Source: Microbacterium faecale (GTDB taxonomy: Bacteria > Actinomycetota > Actinomycetes > Actinomycetales > Microbacteriaceae). Taken from it: a stretch of DNA of 64,000 nt. The position numbers and the translations under genes are program-made. The stretch covers positions 2,056,166 through 2,120,165 of the forward strand of contig NZ_BMHO01000001.1 in assembly GCF_014640975.1 (NCBI RefSeq), read 5' to 3'. The notes under the pieces are model-generated. The model did not search any database, was not told the origin of the DNA, and saw only the letters and a program-made list of their open reading frames with translations. Shown here in pieces: positions 41,251 to 50,962 of this stretch. Each line of letters starts with the position of its first letter. Positions within the stretch are counted from its first letter, which is position 1.

Positions 41251-41399
41251 GTCGTGATCGTGCCACTCTCCGGTGTCGTGCGCATCACCCTGTGGAGGGA
41301 TTGTCCGGGCGCGGTGCTCCCGAGGGGTCCTGAACGGCGTCAGTCGGTCGCAGTGGACCCTGACACGTCGCCGCAGATGAGCGCCGTGTCAGCCGAAGC

Positions 41400-42170
41400 T
41401 CACTCGATCGGTGCGAAGCTCGACACGTCGCCGCAGATGCGCTCGTTGTGCGGCGGGACCTCCTCCACCGCGGCCTTGACGATCTCGGCAGCGAACTCGG
41501 CGACGTTCAGCAGCGAGCCGGCCTCCTCGCGGCGCTGGTCGATCGCTCCCGGGTTCAGACGGTTCAGCAGTGTCGCGGTGATCGTGCCCTCGATCATGTC
41601 GGCCGAGACGACGACGAACTCGATGTCCTGATCGGCGAGCGACGGGATCCGCTCGCGCAGTGCGTCTTCGCCCGCGCGCTTCGACAACGCAACCGGCTCG
41701 TACTCGGGCATCGTCGGCGTCGTGCGGATGAAGTGAGCCTGGTGGCTCGTGACGAACACGACGCGCGAGCCGGCGGGCATCAGCGGAATCGCCTTCTCGA
41801 GCGTCGAGACCTGTGCGTCGCGATTGAGACGCATCGCGTAGTCCTCGCCCATGTTCTGCTCCATGCCGCCCGAGGCGTTGAGAAAAAGCAAGTCGATTCC
41901 GCCGAACACGTCCTTGACGGCGCCCATCATCGAGTCCACCGAGTCGCCGTCCGTGAGGTCGGCACCCACCACGAGCGTGCTTGTGCCGAACTCCTCGTGA
42001 AGCTGGGCCGCGAGCTTCTCCGCGCGCGGCGCCTTGCTGCGGTAGTTGATCACGACGTTCGCGCCGGCCGCAGCGAGGAAGCGCGCAGTGTCGGCGCCGA
42101 CACCGCGGGAGGAACCGGTCACGAGCGCGGTCTTGCCTTCGAGGGATCCGGCGGGAATCGGGGTCGACAC
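41400..42170 (-). CDS. SDR-family oxidoreductase with altered active-site tyrosine
   Basis: A 256-residue short-chain dehydrogenase/reductase. The cofactor motif TGSSRGVG is at 18-25, and LFLNASGG replaces the usual NNAG. The catalytic YxxxK position reads VALSK, with Val where Tyr is expected; a Tyr lies three residues earlier (EYEPVALSK). Such enzymes can be weakly active or act as binding proteins. The final ICGDVSSF is encoded by bases that recur as an 18-bp direct repeat just after the gene (41362-41379). Neighbours give no pathway. Confidence 0.85.
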   Translation of the reverse strand: MSTPIPAGSLEGKTALVTGSSRGVGADTARFLAAAGANVVINYRSKAPRAEKLAAQLHEEFGTSTLVVGADLTDGDSVDSMMGAVKDVFGGIDLLFLNASGGMEQNMGEDYAMRLNRDAQVSTLEKAIPLMPAGSRVVFVTSHQAHFIRTTPTMPEYEPVALSKRAGEDALRERIPSLADQDIEFVVVSADMIEGTITATLLNRLNPGAIDQRREEAGSLLNVAEFAAEIVKAAVEEVPPHNERICGDVSSFAPIE

Positions 42171-42276
42171 GTGGTACTCCTGTGGTCGTGCGGAAGGGGC
42201 CGTTCGAGCCTATAACGCGCCGGTCCCGCGGCGAAGCCGAGCGTTCATGCGGGGAGCCGGTGATACGTTCCGGACC

Positions 42277-43062
42277 ATGGCGAACGCACCCCACCCGTAC
42301 TTCGCACGCACCGCCCACCCCCGGATCCTCGCCCACCGCGGGCTCGTCACCGACGAGATGCATCGTGACGGTATCGCCGAGAACACGATCGCCGCTTTCG
42401 CGGCCGCCGACGCCGCCGGCGCGGCCTACATCGAGTCCGACTGCCGCATCACCGCCGACGACGTCGTCGTCCTCTGTCACGACGACGACCTCTCGCGAGT
42501 CGCCGGGGATCCGCGCGCCGTCGCCGAGATGTCGCTCGCGCAGCTGGAGACGGTGATGGCGTCGCGCGGCGGCCTCGCGACCCTCGAGCAGGCGCTCGAT
42601 GCCTTCCCCGACGCGCGCTTCAACATCGACGTGAAGGTGGACGAGGCCGCCGAACGGGCCGGGCGGATCGTGGGCCCCGAAGCGCACCGCGTTCTCCTCA
42701 CGAGCTTCTCCGACCCGCGACGTCGCGCCGCTCTGCGGTCTGCGCGCAACGCGGGTGGAGCTCCCGCGACCTCCCCCGGCCGCGCGACGATCAGCATGCT
42801 CGTCGCCCTCACGCGCGGACCGGCGCCGGCCGCCGTGATCCGGCGCGCGCTGCGCGGCATCGACGCCGTCCAGGTCCCCGAGAATCACGGGCGGATCCGC
42901 GTGCTCACCCCCCGCTTCATCGACGCCGTACATGCCGCGGGCGCGGAGGTCCACGTGTGGACCGTCAACGACCCGGATGACATGCGCCGCCTCATTGATC
43001 TCGGCGTCGACGGTATCGTCACCGATCGGGCCGACCTCGCGCTCGACGTGCGCGGCGACTGA
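42277..43062 (+). CDS. Glycerophosphodiester phosphodiesterase
   Basis: A 261-residue GDPD-family TIM barrel. ILAHRGLVTDEM (17-28) has the catalytic His-Arg, ENTIAAFAAADAAGAAYIESD carries the metal-binding Glu and Asp pair, and VLCHDDDLSR the second His. The C-terminal VHVWTVNDPDDMRRLIDLGVDGIVTDRADL is typical. It hydrolyses glycerophosphodiesters to glycerol-3-phosphate and an alcohol in the cytosol. It is divergent from the SDR gene. Confidence 0.93.
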   Translation: MANAPHPYFARTAHPRILAHRGLVTDEMHRDGIAENTIAAFAAADAAGAAYIESDCRITADDVVVLCHDDDLSRVAGDPRAVAEMSLAQLETVMASRGGLATLEQALDAFPDARFNIDVKVDEAAERAGRIVGPEAHRVLLTSFSDPRRRAALRSARNAGGAPATSPGRATISMLVALTRGPAPAAVIRRALRGIDAVQVPENHGRIRVLTPRFIDAVHAAGAEVHVWTVNDPDDMRRLIDLGVDGIVTDRADLALDVRGD

Positions 43063-43240
43063 CCGGCCGCACCTCCCCCGTTGACCCCACTCGACGGGCA
43101 CGCTACGTTTCGCGGAAGGAGGTGTCGTTCGATCGCTCGATGGACTGAGCATCTGCTGGGAAGGCGAGGCGCTTCGCGCCGTTTCGGATGATCCGCCCAG
43201 CGCCGTTCGTTAGACCTAGAGACGAAGAGAGGACACGAAC

Positions 43241-43633
43241 ATGGCAGATCGCAGCCTGCGCGGAATCAGACTCGGAGCCCAGAGCCTGCAGAGCGAAGAG
43301 GGCGTCGTGTTCATGGAGCGCGAAGACCACACCTACCTCTGCAGCTTGTGCGGCCGAGAGACCGTGTTGACATTCGCCGCCGACGCTGAGGCCCCCGCTT
43401 CCTGGGAGTGCCGTACCTGCGGCGGAGAGGCCATCCTGCAGACGCCGAAGGGCGCCGCGGAGGTCGACCGCTCCGGTGAGAAGGCGGCACGTACGCACTG
43501 GGACATGCTTCTGGAGCGACGCTCCGAGGAGGAGCTCGAGCAGCTTCTGTCCGAGCGTCTCGAGTACATCCGCGAGCGACGTGGTGAGGGCGACGACCCG
43601 ACCAAGGACGCGCGTGACAAGAGGAGTGCGTAA
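43241..43633 (+). CDS. rbpA: RNA polymerase-binding protein RbpA
   Basis: A 130-residue RbpA. It opens with MADRSLRGIRLGAQSLQSEEG, and the zinc-binding core has CSLCGRET and CRTCGGEA. The C-terminal part (KAARTHWDMLLERRSEEELE) is the sigma-interacting domain. RbpA stabilises open complexes of the principal sigma factor and is restricted to Actinobacteria, so it also helps place the organism. A strong AGAGAGGA site precedes the ATG. The 178 bp upstream should hold its promoter; no clear -35/-10 pair stands out to me. Confidence 0.95.
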   Translation: MADRSLRGIRLGAQSLQSEEGVVFMEREDHTYLCSLCGRETVLTFAADAEAPASWECRTCGGEAILQTPKGAAEVDRSGEKAARTHWDMLLERRSEEELEQLLSERLEYIRERRGEGDDPTKDARDKRSA

Positions 43634-43653
43634 CTCCCCGTAAACTGGTGCGC

Positions 43654-44409
43654 ATGACGAATGCACCTGCGCGCGCCATTGGGATTGATATCGGCGGCAC
43701 CGGCATGAAGGCCGGGGTCGTCGATCTTGCTGAGGGGGCGTTGGTCGGCGACCGCGTCCGGATCCCGACACCCGAGGGCGCCCTGCCGCGCGACGTCCTC
43801 GAGACGGCACGGCAACTCGTCGAACTGCTCGGCGACGACGCGCGCGACCTGCCGATCGGGGTGTGCTTCCCGGCGATCGTGAAGGACGGCATCACGCTGT
43901 CGGCCGCGAACGTGTCGGTCGAGTGGATCGGGCTCGACGCCGACGACCTCTTCGGCAAGGCGCTCGGACGCGACATTCACTTCGTGAACGACGCCGATGC
44001 CGCGGGCCTCGCGGAGGCGAAGTTCGGCGCCGCCAGAGACCAGGCGGGCCTGACGATCATGACGACGCTCGGAACCGGCATCGGCTCGGCGTTCCTCTAC
44101 AACGGCGTGCTCGTGCCCAACACCGAGCTCGGCCACCTGCAGTGGGACGGCGAGAGCATCGAGCGATACGCCTCGGCCTCCGCTCGCGAACGCGGCGACA
44201 TCCCGTGGGATGAGTGGAGCGCGCGCCTGCAGAAGTTCTTCGCACACGTCGAGTTCCTCTTCTCTCCGGACCTGATCGTCGTCGGCGGCGGCGTATCGAA
44301 GAACCCCGAGAAGTTCTTGCCGGGCATCGAGACGCGCGCGCCGATCGTAACGGCCGTGCACCGCAACAACTCGGGCATCATCGGCGCCGCCAGCCTCGTC
44401 CTGACCTGA
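43654..44409 (+). CDS. ppgK: Polyphosphate glucokinase
   Basis: A 251-residue ROK-family kinase. The phosphate motif AIGIDIGGTGMKAGVVDL (about 8-25) and the catalytic Asp in FVNDADAAGLAEAKFG are clear, followed by TTLGTGIGSAF. The lack of the ROK zinc motif and the short length identify the actinobacterial polyphosphate/ATP glucokinase, which makes glucose-6-phosphate in the cytosol. It starts 20 bp after rbpA. Confidence 0.92.
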   Translation: MTNAPARAIGIDIGGTGMKAGVVDLAEGALVGDRVRIPTPEGALPRDVLETARQLVELLGDDARDLPIGVCFPAIVKDGITLSAANVSVEWIGLDADDLFGKALGRDIHFVNDADAAGLAEAKFGAARDQAGLTIMTTLGTGIGSAFLYNGVLVPNTELGHLQWDGESIERYASASARERGDIPWDEWSARLQKFFAHVEFLFSPDLIVVGGGVSKNPEKFLPGIETRAPIVTAVHRNNSGIIGAASLVLT

Positions 44410-44430
44410 CCGGCGGCGCTGGGCTGCGCC

Positions 44431-44545
44431 GGGCGCGCGCTGACCGGCGACAACGCAGCGAAGCCATTCTCGTGCAGGGCGTGCCTCGCCAGGCGGCAGG
44501 AGGGAAGCGCACCGGGCGTGCGCTGACCGACGACAACGCAGCGAG
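44431..44545 (+). repeat. Pair of 32-bp direct repeats beside rnpB
   Basis: Copies at 44431-44462 and 44514-44545 share GGGCG-GCGCTGACC-GCGACAACGCAGCGA-G with about four differences, separated by 51 bp. They lie between ppgK and the end of the RNase P RNA gene. Confidence 0.75.
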
Positions 44546-44559
44546 GCGCGTCCTGCGGC

Positions 44560-44924
44560 GCGAATGGGCCGGCCTGTACGCCGGGTTCTGTCTGGGGTGT
44601 CGCCACCCCTGGACGGCCATCTATCTCGGCGACACGTTGCCGTGCCGCTCCAGCAACCTACCCGGGGACTCGGCGGGCCGCCTTGTCATCCCCTGTTGGT
44701 CTTGCTCCGGGCGAGGTTTACCCAGCGAGCCGCGTCGCCGCGGCCCCTGGTGGTCTCTTACACCACCGTTTCACCCTTACCGGCCTTGCGGCCGGCGGTC
44801 TGCTTTCTGTTGCACTTTCTCGCGGATTTCTCCGGGTGGGTGTTACCCACCGCCCTGCCCTGTGGAGCCCGGACGTTCCTCGGCGCGCTCACGCGCGACG
44901 CGACCGCCCGGCCGACCCATTCGC
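44560..44924 (-). ncRNA. rnpB: RNase P RNA, bacterial type A
   Basis: The minus strand has the RNase P signatures: GAGGAACGTCCGGGCTCC near the 5' part and ACAGAACCCGGCGTACAG near the 3' end. The ends are set by helix P1, in which GCGAATGGGTCGGCC (5') pairs with GGCCGGCCCATTCGC (3'). The RNA cleaves 5' leaders from tRNA precursors together with RnpA. It follows the zinc-ribbon gene on the same strand. Confidence 0.93.
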
Positions 44925-44947
44925 TGTGGTCCAGTGTACGGGGCGCG

Positions 44948-45679
44948 TCAGAGTCCGGATTCCGCGGTGCGGACGAGGATGCAGGAGCACTCGGGGCAGT
45001 GCACGATCTCGTCGTCGGCTGTGCGCGCGATCTGCGCGAGGTCGTTCGGGGAGAGCGTCATCGTGCAGCCGCCGCAGGTGCCGCGGTGAAGGAGGCCCGC
45101 TCCCGCTGTGCGCTTCGCGATCCGCTGGTAGTCCGTCAGCAGAGCCTCGGGGATCTTCGCCGTGATCTCGGCGCGATCGCTCGACAGGCTCGCGACCTCC
45201 GTCGCCGCCGATTCGACCGCGGTCTTGCCCTCCGCGCTGAGACGACGCCCCTCGTCGGTCGTCTCCTCGAGCTGACGCTGCTGGTCAGCGAGATCCGCCT
45301 CGGCGACCTGGAGGTCCTCCATGAGCTCGAGCTCCCGCGTCTCGAGCTTGTCGATCCGTGCGGCGAGCGACGCGATCTCGGTCTCGAGTGCGCGCGCGTC
45401 GCGAGCGATCGCCGTTGTGCCGAGACGATCGCGGTCGCGCTGCTGTCGCGCCCTCGCCACCTCGATATCGCTCTCGACGCGCTTCAGTTCGACACGCACG
45501 TCGTCGCGCAGGTTGGTCTTCTCGACGAGCGCTCGACCCTGCTCGTTGCGCAGCGCGACGAGCTCCTTCACGCGTGCGGCCTGCGGAGGATGGGAACGTG
45601 CCGCTTCCGCGCGCTCGAGCGCGCGATCCAGAGCGACGAGGTCGAGCACGAGCAGTTGGTCAGACGGGGTCGCTTTCAC
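44948..45679 (-). CDS. Zinc-ribbon coiled-coil protein (CT398-like)
   Basis: A 243-residue protein. About residues 10-180 are a long coiled coil rich in Glu, Arg and Ala. The C-terminus is a four-cysteine zinc ribbon, GTCGGCTMTLSPND and VHCPECSCILVR. The family is widespread in Actinobacteria and Chlamydiae; binding of nucleic acid or secretion parts has been suggested, without a settled function. The GTG start lies only one base after the tRNA-Val sequence, so its message must come from tRNA processing or a promoter inside the tRNA gene. Confidence 0.88.
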   Translation of the reverse strand: MKATPSDQLLVLDLVALDRALERAEAARSHPPQAARVKELVALRNEQGRALVEKTNLRDDVRVELKRVESDIEVARARQQRDRDRLGTTAIARDARALETEIASLAARIDKLETRELELMEDLQVAEADLADQQRQLEETTDEGRRLSAEGKTAVESAATEVASLSSDRAEITAKIPEALLTDYQRIAKRTAGAGLLHRGTCGGCTMTLSPNDLAQIARTADDEIVHCPECSCILVRTAESGL

Positions 45680-45680
45680 G

Positions 45681-45753
45681 TGGGTCCTGCCGGGATCGAA
45701 CCGACGACAACCTGGGTGTAAACCAGGTGCTCTACCAGCTGAGCTAAAGACCC
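45681..45753 (-). tRNA. tRNA-Val (anticodon TAC)
   Basis: A 73-nt cloverleaf without encoded CCA. The acceptor GGGTCTT pairs with AGGACCC, the D arm is AGCTCAGCTGGTAGAGC, the anticodon stem is CCTGG/CCAGG around TTTACAC, and the T loop is GGTTCGATCC. Confidence 0.95.
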
Positions 45754-45919
45754 GTGCGGCAAGTCTACGCGGATCCGTCGTCGGACGATGGCGCGGGGCA
45801 CCTGTCACTATCGATAGGCTGGGGGCATACGTGTGCCGGAGCGCGACCACCGCTCGCCGCCCCCGCACCCAGATCCGCATTACCGGGCACGATCTGCCCG
45901 CACGACGAAAGGTCACCTC

Positions 45920-48649
45920 GTGGCAGTTCACGATCAGGATCCGTACTCGCAGGGTGCCGTCGACAGCGACCCCGATGAGACCGCCGAATGGCAGGAGTCT
46001 CTCGACCAGCTCGTCGATGCGAAGGGATCGCAGCGCGGTCGCGAGATCATGCTGAGCCTCCTCTCGCGATCGAAGGAGCACCACCTGAACGTGCCGATGG
46101 TTCCGACCACGGACTACGTCAACACCATCTCCGCCGAGGACGAGCCCGACTTCCCGGGCGACGAGGACCTCGAGCGCCGCTACCGCCGGTGGATCCGGTG
46201 GAACGCCGCGATCACCGTGCACCGCGCGCAGCGTCCCGGCATCGGCGTCGGCGGCCACATCTCGTCCTACGCGTCGGCCGCCGCGCTCTACGAGGTGGGC
46301 CACAACCACTTCTTCCGCGGCCTCGACGACAAGGTCGGCGGCGACCAGATCTTCTACCAGGGACACGCCTCCCCCGGTATGTACGCGCGTTCGTTCCTTG
46401 AGGGTCGCCTGACCGAGACGCAGCTCGACGGCTTCCGTCAGGAGAAGTCGGCGGCTCCGCACGGCCTGCCCTCGTATCCGCACCCGCGCATGATGCAGGA
46501 CTTCTGGCAGTTCCCCACCGTGTCGATGGGGCTCGGCCCGATCAACGCCATCTATCAGGCGATGACGAACAAGTACCTCGAGGCGCGCGGCATCAAGCCC
46601 GTCGCCGACTCGCACGTGTGGGCCTACCTCGGCGACGGCGAGATGGACGAGGTCGAGTCGCGCGGTCAGCTCCAGGTCGCCGCGAACGAGGGCCTCGACA
46701 ACCTGACGTTCGTGATCAACTGCAACCTGCAGCGACTCGACGGTCCGGTACGTGGCAACGGCAAGATCATGCAGGAGCTCGAGAGTTTCTTCCGCGGCGC
46801 CGGCTGGAACGTCATCAAGGTCGTCTGGGGCCGCGGGTGGGACGAGCTCCTCGCTCGCGACACCGAGGGCGCCCTGCTGAACATCATGAACACGACGCCC
46901 GACGGCGACTATCAGACCTTCAAGGCGGAGGACGGCGCCTTCGTGCGCGAGCACTTCTTCGGCCGCGACCCGCGCGCCCTCAAGCTCGTCGAGGACTACA
47001 CCGACGACCAGGTCTGGGCGCTGCAGCGCGGTGGTCACGACTACCGCAAGGTCTACGCGGCATACAAGTCGGCCATGGAGCACAAGGGACAGCCGACCGT
47101 CATCCTCGCCAAGACCATCAAGGGATACGGTCTCGGCCCGCACTTCGAGGGGCGCAACGCGACGCACCAGATGAAGAAGATGACGCTCGACGACCTCAAG
47201 CTCTTCCGCGACACGATGCAGATCCCCGTCACGGACAAGCAGCTCGAGGACGACCCGTACCGTCCGCCGTACTACCACCCGGGCGAGAACGACGAGACGA
47301 TCCAGTACATGCGCGATCGGCGCCATGAGCTCGGTGGATTCCTCCCCGAGCGCCGCGTCACCAACGTCCCGCTCGAACTGCCGAAGGACAAGGACTACGC
47401 GCTCCCGAAGAAGGGGTCGGGCAACCAAGAGGTCGCCACGACGATGGCGTTCGTGCGGATGCTCAAGGACCTGATGCGTGTGAAGGGCTTCGGCAACCGC
47501 ATCGTGCCGATCATCCCGGATGAGGCGCGCACCTTCGGGATGGACTCGTACTTCCCGTCCGCGAAGATCTACAACCCCGCCGGACAGAACTACCTCTCGG
47601 TCGACCGCGACCTGCTGCTCGCCTACAAGGAGAGCACCGAGGGTCAGATCATGCACGTCGGCATCAACGAGGCGGGGGCCACGGCAGCGCTCACGGCGAC
47701 GGGAACGTCGTACTCGACGCACGGTGAGACGCTGATCCCGGTCTACATCTTCTACTCGATGTTCGGCTTCCAGCGCACCGGCGACGCCTTCTGGGCCGCG
47801 GGCGACCAGATGGCACGCGGTTTCGTCATCGGCGCCACGGCTGGTCGCACCACGTTGACGGGCGAGGGAACGCAGCACATGGACGGCCACTCGCCGCTCC
47901 TCGCGTCGACCAACCCCGCTGTCGTCTCGTACGACCCGGCGTACGGGTATGAGGTCGCGCACATCGTCCAGGCCGGCATCGAGCGCATGTACGGCGGATC
48001 GCACCCCGATCCCGACGTCATGTACTACATGACGGTCTACAACGAGCCGTTCAAGCAGCCGGCAGAGCCCGAGGATGTTGACGTCGAGGGCATCGTCCGC
48101 GGAATCCACCGCGTCAGCGCAGGCTCGGGCGATGGCCACCGCGTGCAGCTGCTCGCGTCGGGTGTCGGGGTCCCCTGGGCCCTCGAGGCACAGACGCTGC
48201 TCAAGGACGACTGGGGCGTCGTCTCGGATGTGTGGTCGGTGACGAGCTGGAACGAGCTGCGCCGCGACGGCCTCGCGTCCGACGAGCACAACTTCCTGCG
48301 TCCGAACGAGGAGCCCCGGCGCTCCTACCTCGCGGAGAAGCTCCAGCACGCGGAAGGCCAGCCGTTCATCGCGACGAGCGATTACATGCACGCGGTCCAG
48401 GACCAGATCCGCCCGTGGATCCCGGGACCCTACGCGACGCTCGGCGCCGACGGCTTCGGCTTCAGCGACACCCGCCAAGCCGCCCGCCGGTTCTTCAAGA
48501 TCGATGGTCCCTCGATGGCGGTCCGCGCGCTGCAGCAGCTCGCCGAGCAGGGCAAAATCGATCGCTCCGTCGTCGGCGAGGCTGTCGAGAAGTACCGCCT
48601 GCACGACGTCGCGGCGGGCACCTCCGGCAATGGAGGAGGCGACGCCTGA
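45920..48649 (+). CDS. aceE: Pyruvate dehydrogenase E1 component, homodimeric type
   Basis: A 909-residue thiamine-diphosphate enzyme that decarboxylates pyruvate and acetylates the E2 lipoyl groups of the pyruvate dehydrogenase complex. The TPP motif is [12 protein letters not shown] with the later [17 protein letters not shown], and [10 protein letters not shown] lies near the end. Size and single-chain layout are those of AceE, the usual form in Actinobacteria. The GTG at 45920 follows GAAAGG; 29 codons of open frame upstream are not protein-like. No E2/E3 genes follow. Confidence 0.95.
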   Translation: MAVHDQDPYSQGAVDSDPDETAEWQESLDQLVDAKGSQRGREIMLSLLSRSKEHHLNVPMVPTTDYVNTISAEDEPDFPGDEDLERRYRRWIRWNAAITVHRAQRPGIGVGGHISSYASAAALYEVGHNHFFRGLDDKVGGDQIFYQGHASPGMYARSFLEGRLTETQLDGFRQEKSAAPHGLPSYPHPRMMQDFWQFPTVSMGLGPINAIYQAMTNKYLEARGIKPVADSHVWAYLGDGEMDEVESRGQLQVAANEGLDNLTFVINCNLQRLDGPVRGNGKIMQELESFFRGAGWNVIKVVWGRGWDELLARDTEGALLNIMNTTPDGDYQTFKAEDGAFVREHFFGRDPRALKLVEDYTDDQVWALQRGGHDYRKVYAAYKSAMEHKGQPTVILAKTIKGYGLGPHFEGRNATHQMKKMTLDDLKLFRDTMQIPVTDKQLEDDPYRPPYYHPGENDETIQYMRDRRHELGGFLPERRVTNVPLELPKDKDYALPKKGSGNQEVATTMAFVRMLKDLMRVKGFGNRIVPIIPDEARTFGMDSYFPSAKIYNPAGQNYLSVDRDLLLAYKESTEGQIMHVGINEAGATAALTATGTSYSTHGETLIPVYIFYSMFGFQRTGDAFWAAGDQMARGFVIGATAGRTTLTGEGTQHMDGHSPLLASTNPAVVSYDPAYGYEVAHIVQAGIERMYGGSHPDPDVMYYMTVYNEPFKQPAEPEDVDVEGIVRGIHRVSAGSGDGHRVQLLASGVGVPWALEAQTLLKDDWGVVSDVWSVTSWNELRRDGLASDEHNFLRPNEEPRRSYLAEKLQHAEGQPFIATSDYMHAVQDQIRPWIPGPYATLGADGFGFSDTRQAARRFFKIDGPSMAVRALQQLAEQGKIDRSVVGEAVEKYRLHDVAAGTSGNGGGDA

Positions 48650-48666
48650 TCGATCGACGATCACCG

Positions 48667-48688
48667 GGGTGGGGCCGCGGCCCCACCC
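48667..48688 (+). terminator. 22-bp perfect palindrome after aceE
   Basis: GGGTGGGGCCG and CGGCCCCACCC form an 11-bp inverted repeat 17 bp after the aceE stop, ahead of fasR. It is very GC-rich with no T-run, so termination may be partial. Confidence 0.55.
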
Positions 48689-48710
48689 GATCGTCTCGTC
48701 AGGACCTGAT

Positions 48711-49937
48711 ATGACCGACAGCACACGCGCCACGATGGACAAGCAGGAGACTCTCGCCTGGTTGCGACGGATCGCGGGAGATATCTCGACCGCGACGTTG
48801 CGCCGCCTTGAGGATTCGCTTCCCTGGTATGCGGAGATGCCTCCCGGTCGTCGGTCCGCCGTCGGGCTCGTCGCGCAGGCCGGCATCACCTCGTTCATCG
48901 AGTGGTACGAGGATCCGTCCGAGGCTCCCACGATCGCCGCCGACATCTTCGCCGCCGCGCCCCGGGAACTGCTGCGCAGCGTGAGCCTGCAGCAGACCCT
49001 GCAGCTCGTGCGCGTCACCGTCGATGTCACCGAGGAGAAGATCGCCGGCCGAGGTGACCATCTGCGCGAGGCGATCCTCCTCTACTCGCGTGAAGTCGCC
49101 TTCACGGCGGCCGACGTGTATGCCCGCGCGGCCGAGTCTCGCGGCCTGTGGGATGCCCGCCTCGAGGCCCTCGTGGTCGACACGATCCTCACCGGTGAGA
49201 CCGACGAGGAACTGCCGAGCCGCATCGCCGCCCTCGGCTGGCACGGGCACGGACAGGTGAGCGTGCTCGTGGGCACCACCCCGCCGTCGTTCGACGTGGA
49301 CCAGGTGCGGCGCCGCGCACGAAAGCTCGGCGTCGACGTGCTTATCGGAGTGCAGGGATCCCGACTCGTGCTCGTGCTCGGCCGCGCCGAGGACCCGGGA
49401 CAGGACAAGCCCTCGGATGACGAGCAGATGTCGTTCCTCGACATCGCGGGGGCGCTCGAGCCGTTCTTCGGAACGGGGCACCTGGTGCTCGGGCCGACGA
49501 TGGACGCGCTGGTCGACGCGAGCCGCAGCGCCCGCGCGGCCCTCGCGGGCTTCGCCGTCGCTGCCTCGTGGCGCAGCGCGCCGCGCCCGGTGGAAGCCGA
49601 CGACCTCCTCCCCGAGCGGGCGTTGGCGGGTGACACGGTCGCCAAGCACACCCTCATCGAGCGCATCTATCGTCCGCTCGAGGGGCACTCGACCGACCTC
49701 GTGACGACGCTGTGGAGCTACCTCGACAACGGTCGTTCCCTCGAGGCGACGGCTCGGGAGCTGTTCGTGCACCCCAACACCGTGCGCTATCGCCTCAAGC
49801 GAGTGAGCGACGTGATCGGGTGGGACGCGACGGGTCCGCGAGAAGCGCTCATCTTGCAGACCGCTCTCATACTCGGGTCCATCGGATCCTCCGACTTCGT
49901 CAAGAAGCGGCAGGCCGCGCGCCGCGCCCGTTCGTGA
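48711..49937 (+). CDS. fasR: PucR-type regulator FasR of fatty acid synthesis genes
   Basis: A 408-residue PucR-family regulator. A central GGDEF-like region precedes the C-terminal PucR helix-turn-helix, where TLWSYLDNGRSLEATARELF and VHPNTVRYRLKRVSDVIG are typical. Its position directly before fabD-fabH-acpP-fabF is the same as that of Streptomyces coelicolor FasR, which activates this operon. By that synteny it should control fatty acid synthesis here. The start is the ATG at 48711. Confidence 0.88.
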   Translation: MTDSTRATMDKQETLAWLRRIAGDISTATLRRLEDSLPWYAEMPPGRRSAVGLVAQAGITSFIEWYEDPSEAPTIAADIFAAAPRELLRSVSLQQTLQLVRVTVDVTEEKIAGRGDHLREAILLYSREVAFTAADVYARAAESRGLWDARLEALVVDTILTGETDEELPSRIAALGWHGHGQVSVLVGTTPPSFDVDQVRRRARKLGVDVLIGVQGSRLVLVLGRAEDPGQDKPSDDEQMSFLDIAGALEPFFGTGHLVLGPTMDALVDASRSARAALAGFAVAASWRSAPRPVEADDLLPERALAGDTVAKHTLIERIYRPLEGHSTDLVTTLWSYLDNGRSLEATARELFVHPNTVRYRLKRVSDVIGWDATGPREALILQTALILGSIGSSDFVKKRQAARRARS

Positions 49938-50006
49938 CCTTCACACAATGTCCGGAGTGATTCTTGTAAGGGTGTCGCCAGCCGACGCGTGGCCCGGGCG
50001 GGAAGA

Positions 50007-50939
50007 ATGGATCGGGTGATTGTCGCCGCATTCCCCGGACAGGGCTCTCAGACCCCCGGCTTCCTCGCTCCCTGGCTTGAACTCGACGGCGCCGCCGCGC
50101 GCCTCGAACGATACGCCGAGGCAGCCGAGCTTGATCTCGTCGCCGCAGGCACCGAGTGGGACGCCGACCGCATCCGCGACACGGCCGTCGCGCAGCCGCT
50201 GATCGTCGCCGCCAGCCTCGTGGCATGGCATGCGCTCTCCCCCACCGAACGCGCATCGTTCGCCGGTGTCGCCGGCCACTCGGTGGGCGAGATCGCCGCG
50301 CTCGTCGCCGCCGGCGTGATCAGCGACATCGACGGGATGCGGCTGGTCGGAGCTCGCGGGCGCGCCATGGCCGACGCCGCGGCGCTCGAGCAGACGGGAA
50401 TGTCTGCCGTCATCGGTGGGCGCGAACCAGACGTGCTCGACGCGATCGAGGCTGCGGGCCTCTCCCCCGCAAACCACAACGGCGGCGGCCAGATCGTCGC
50501 CGCCGGTGCCTCCGCCGGGCTCGCAGCACTCGCCGAAAACGCGCCGCGCGGCGCCCGCGTGATCGCCCTGCAGGTCGCCGGTGCATTCCACACGCCGTAC
50601 ATGGCCCCCGCCGCAGCCTCTCTGCAGACCGCCGTCGACGCGATCTCGTCCGTGTCGGATCCGCAGCTTCCTCTCTGGACGAACAGCGACGGATCCGTCG
50701 TCTCGAGCGGCCAGCGCGCCCTCGAACTCATCGTCCACCAGGTGCAGAACCCTGTGCGCTGGGACCTCTGCATGACGGACTTCGCCGAGCGTGGCATCGC
50801 GGCGCTTGTCGAGTTCACGCCCGCGGGCGCGCTCACCGGCCTCGCGAAGCGCGGCCTGCGCGGCGTCCCCGCCGTCGCCCTCAAGACGCCCGACGACCTC
50901 GCGACCGCACGCGACCAGCTCGCGGCGACACGCGACTGA
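50007..50939 (+). CDS. fabD: Malonyl-CoA:ACP transacylase
   Basis: A 310-residue acyltransferase. FPGQGSQTPGF (9-19) and the nucleophile Ser92 in GHSVGE (90-95) are present, with GAFHTPYM carrying the catalytic His. It moves malonyl from CoA to AcpP, the first dedicated step of type II fatty acid synthesis. A GGAAGA site precedes the ATG at 50007; an in-frame GTG 9 bases downstream is an alternative. The upstream 69 bp probably holds the FasR-controlled promoter. Confidence 0.94.
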   Translation: MDRVIVAAFPGQGSQTPGFLAPWLELDGAAARLERYAEAAELDLVAAGTEWDADRIRDTAVAQPLIVAASLVAWHALSPTERASFAGVAGHSVGEIAALVAAGVISDIDGMRLVGARGRAMADAAALEQTGMSAVIGGREPDVLDAIEAAGLSPANHNGGGQIVAAGASAGLAALAENAPRGARVIALQVAGAFHTPYMAPAAASLQTAVDAISSVSDPQLPLWTNSDGSVVSSGQRALELIVHQVQNPVRWDLCMTDFAERGIAALVEFTPAGALTGLAKRGLRGVPAVALKTPDDLATARDQLAATRD

Positions 50940-50962
50940 CCGACGGCTCGGAAAGAGAAGAC

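Noticed and set aside
41389..43152. 587-codon minus-strand frame covering the GDPD gene and SDR end
   Set aside because: Shadow of the GDPD gene; the two genuine genes are at 41400-42170 (minus) and 42277-43062 (plus).
44948..49030. A 1360-codon open frame on the minus strand across aceE
   Set aside because: Only the first-transcribed-last part (44948-45679) is a real gene; the rest is the stop-poor antisense of aceE and crosses the tRNA-Val. Composition is that of a GC-rich shadow frame.
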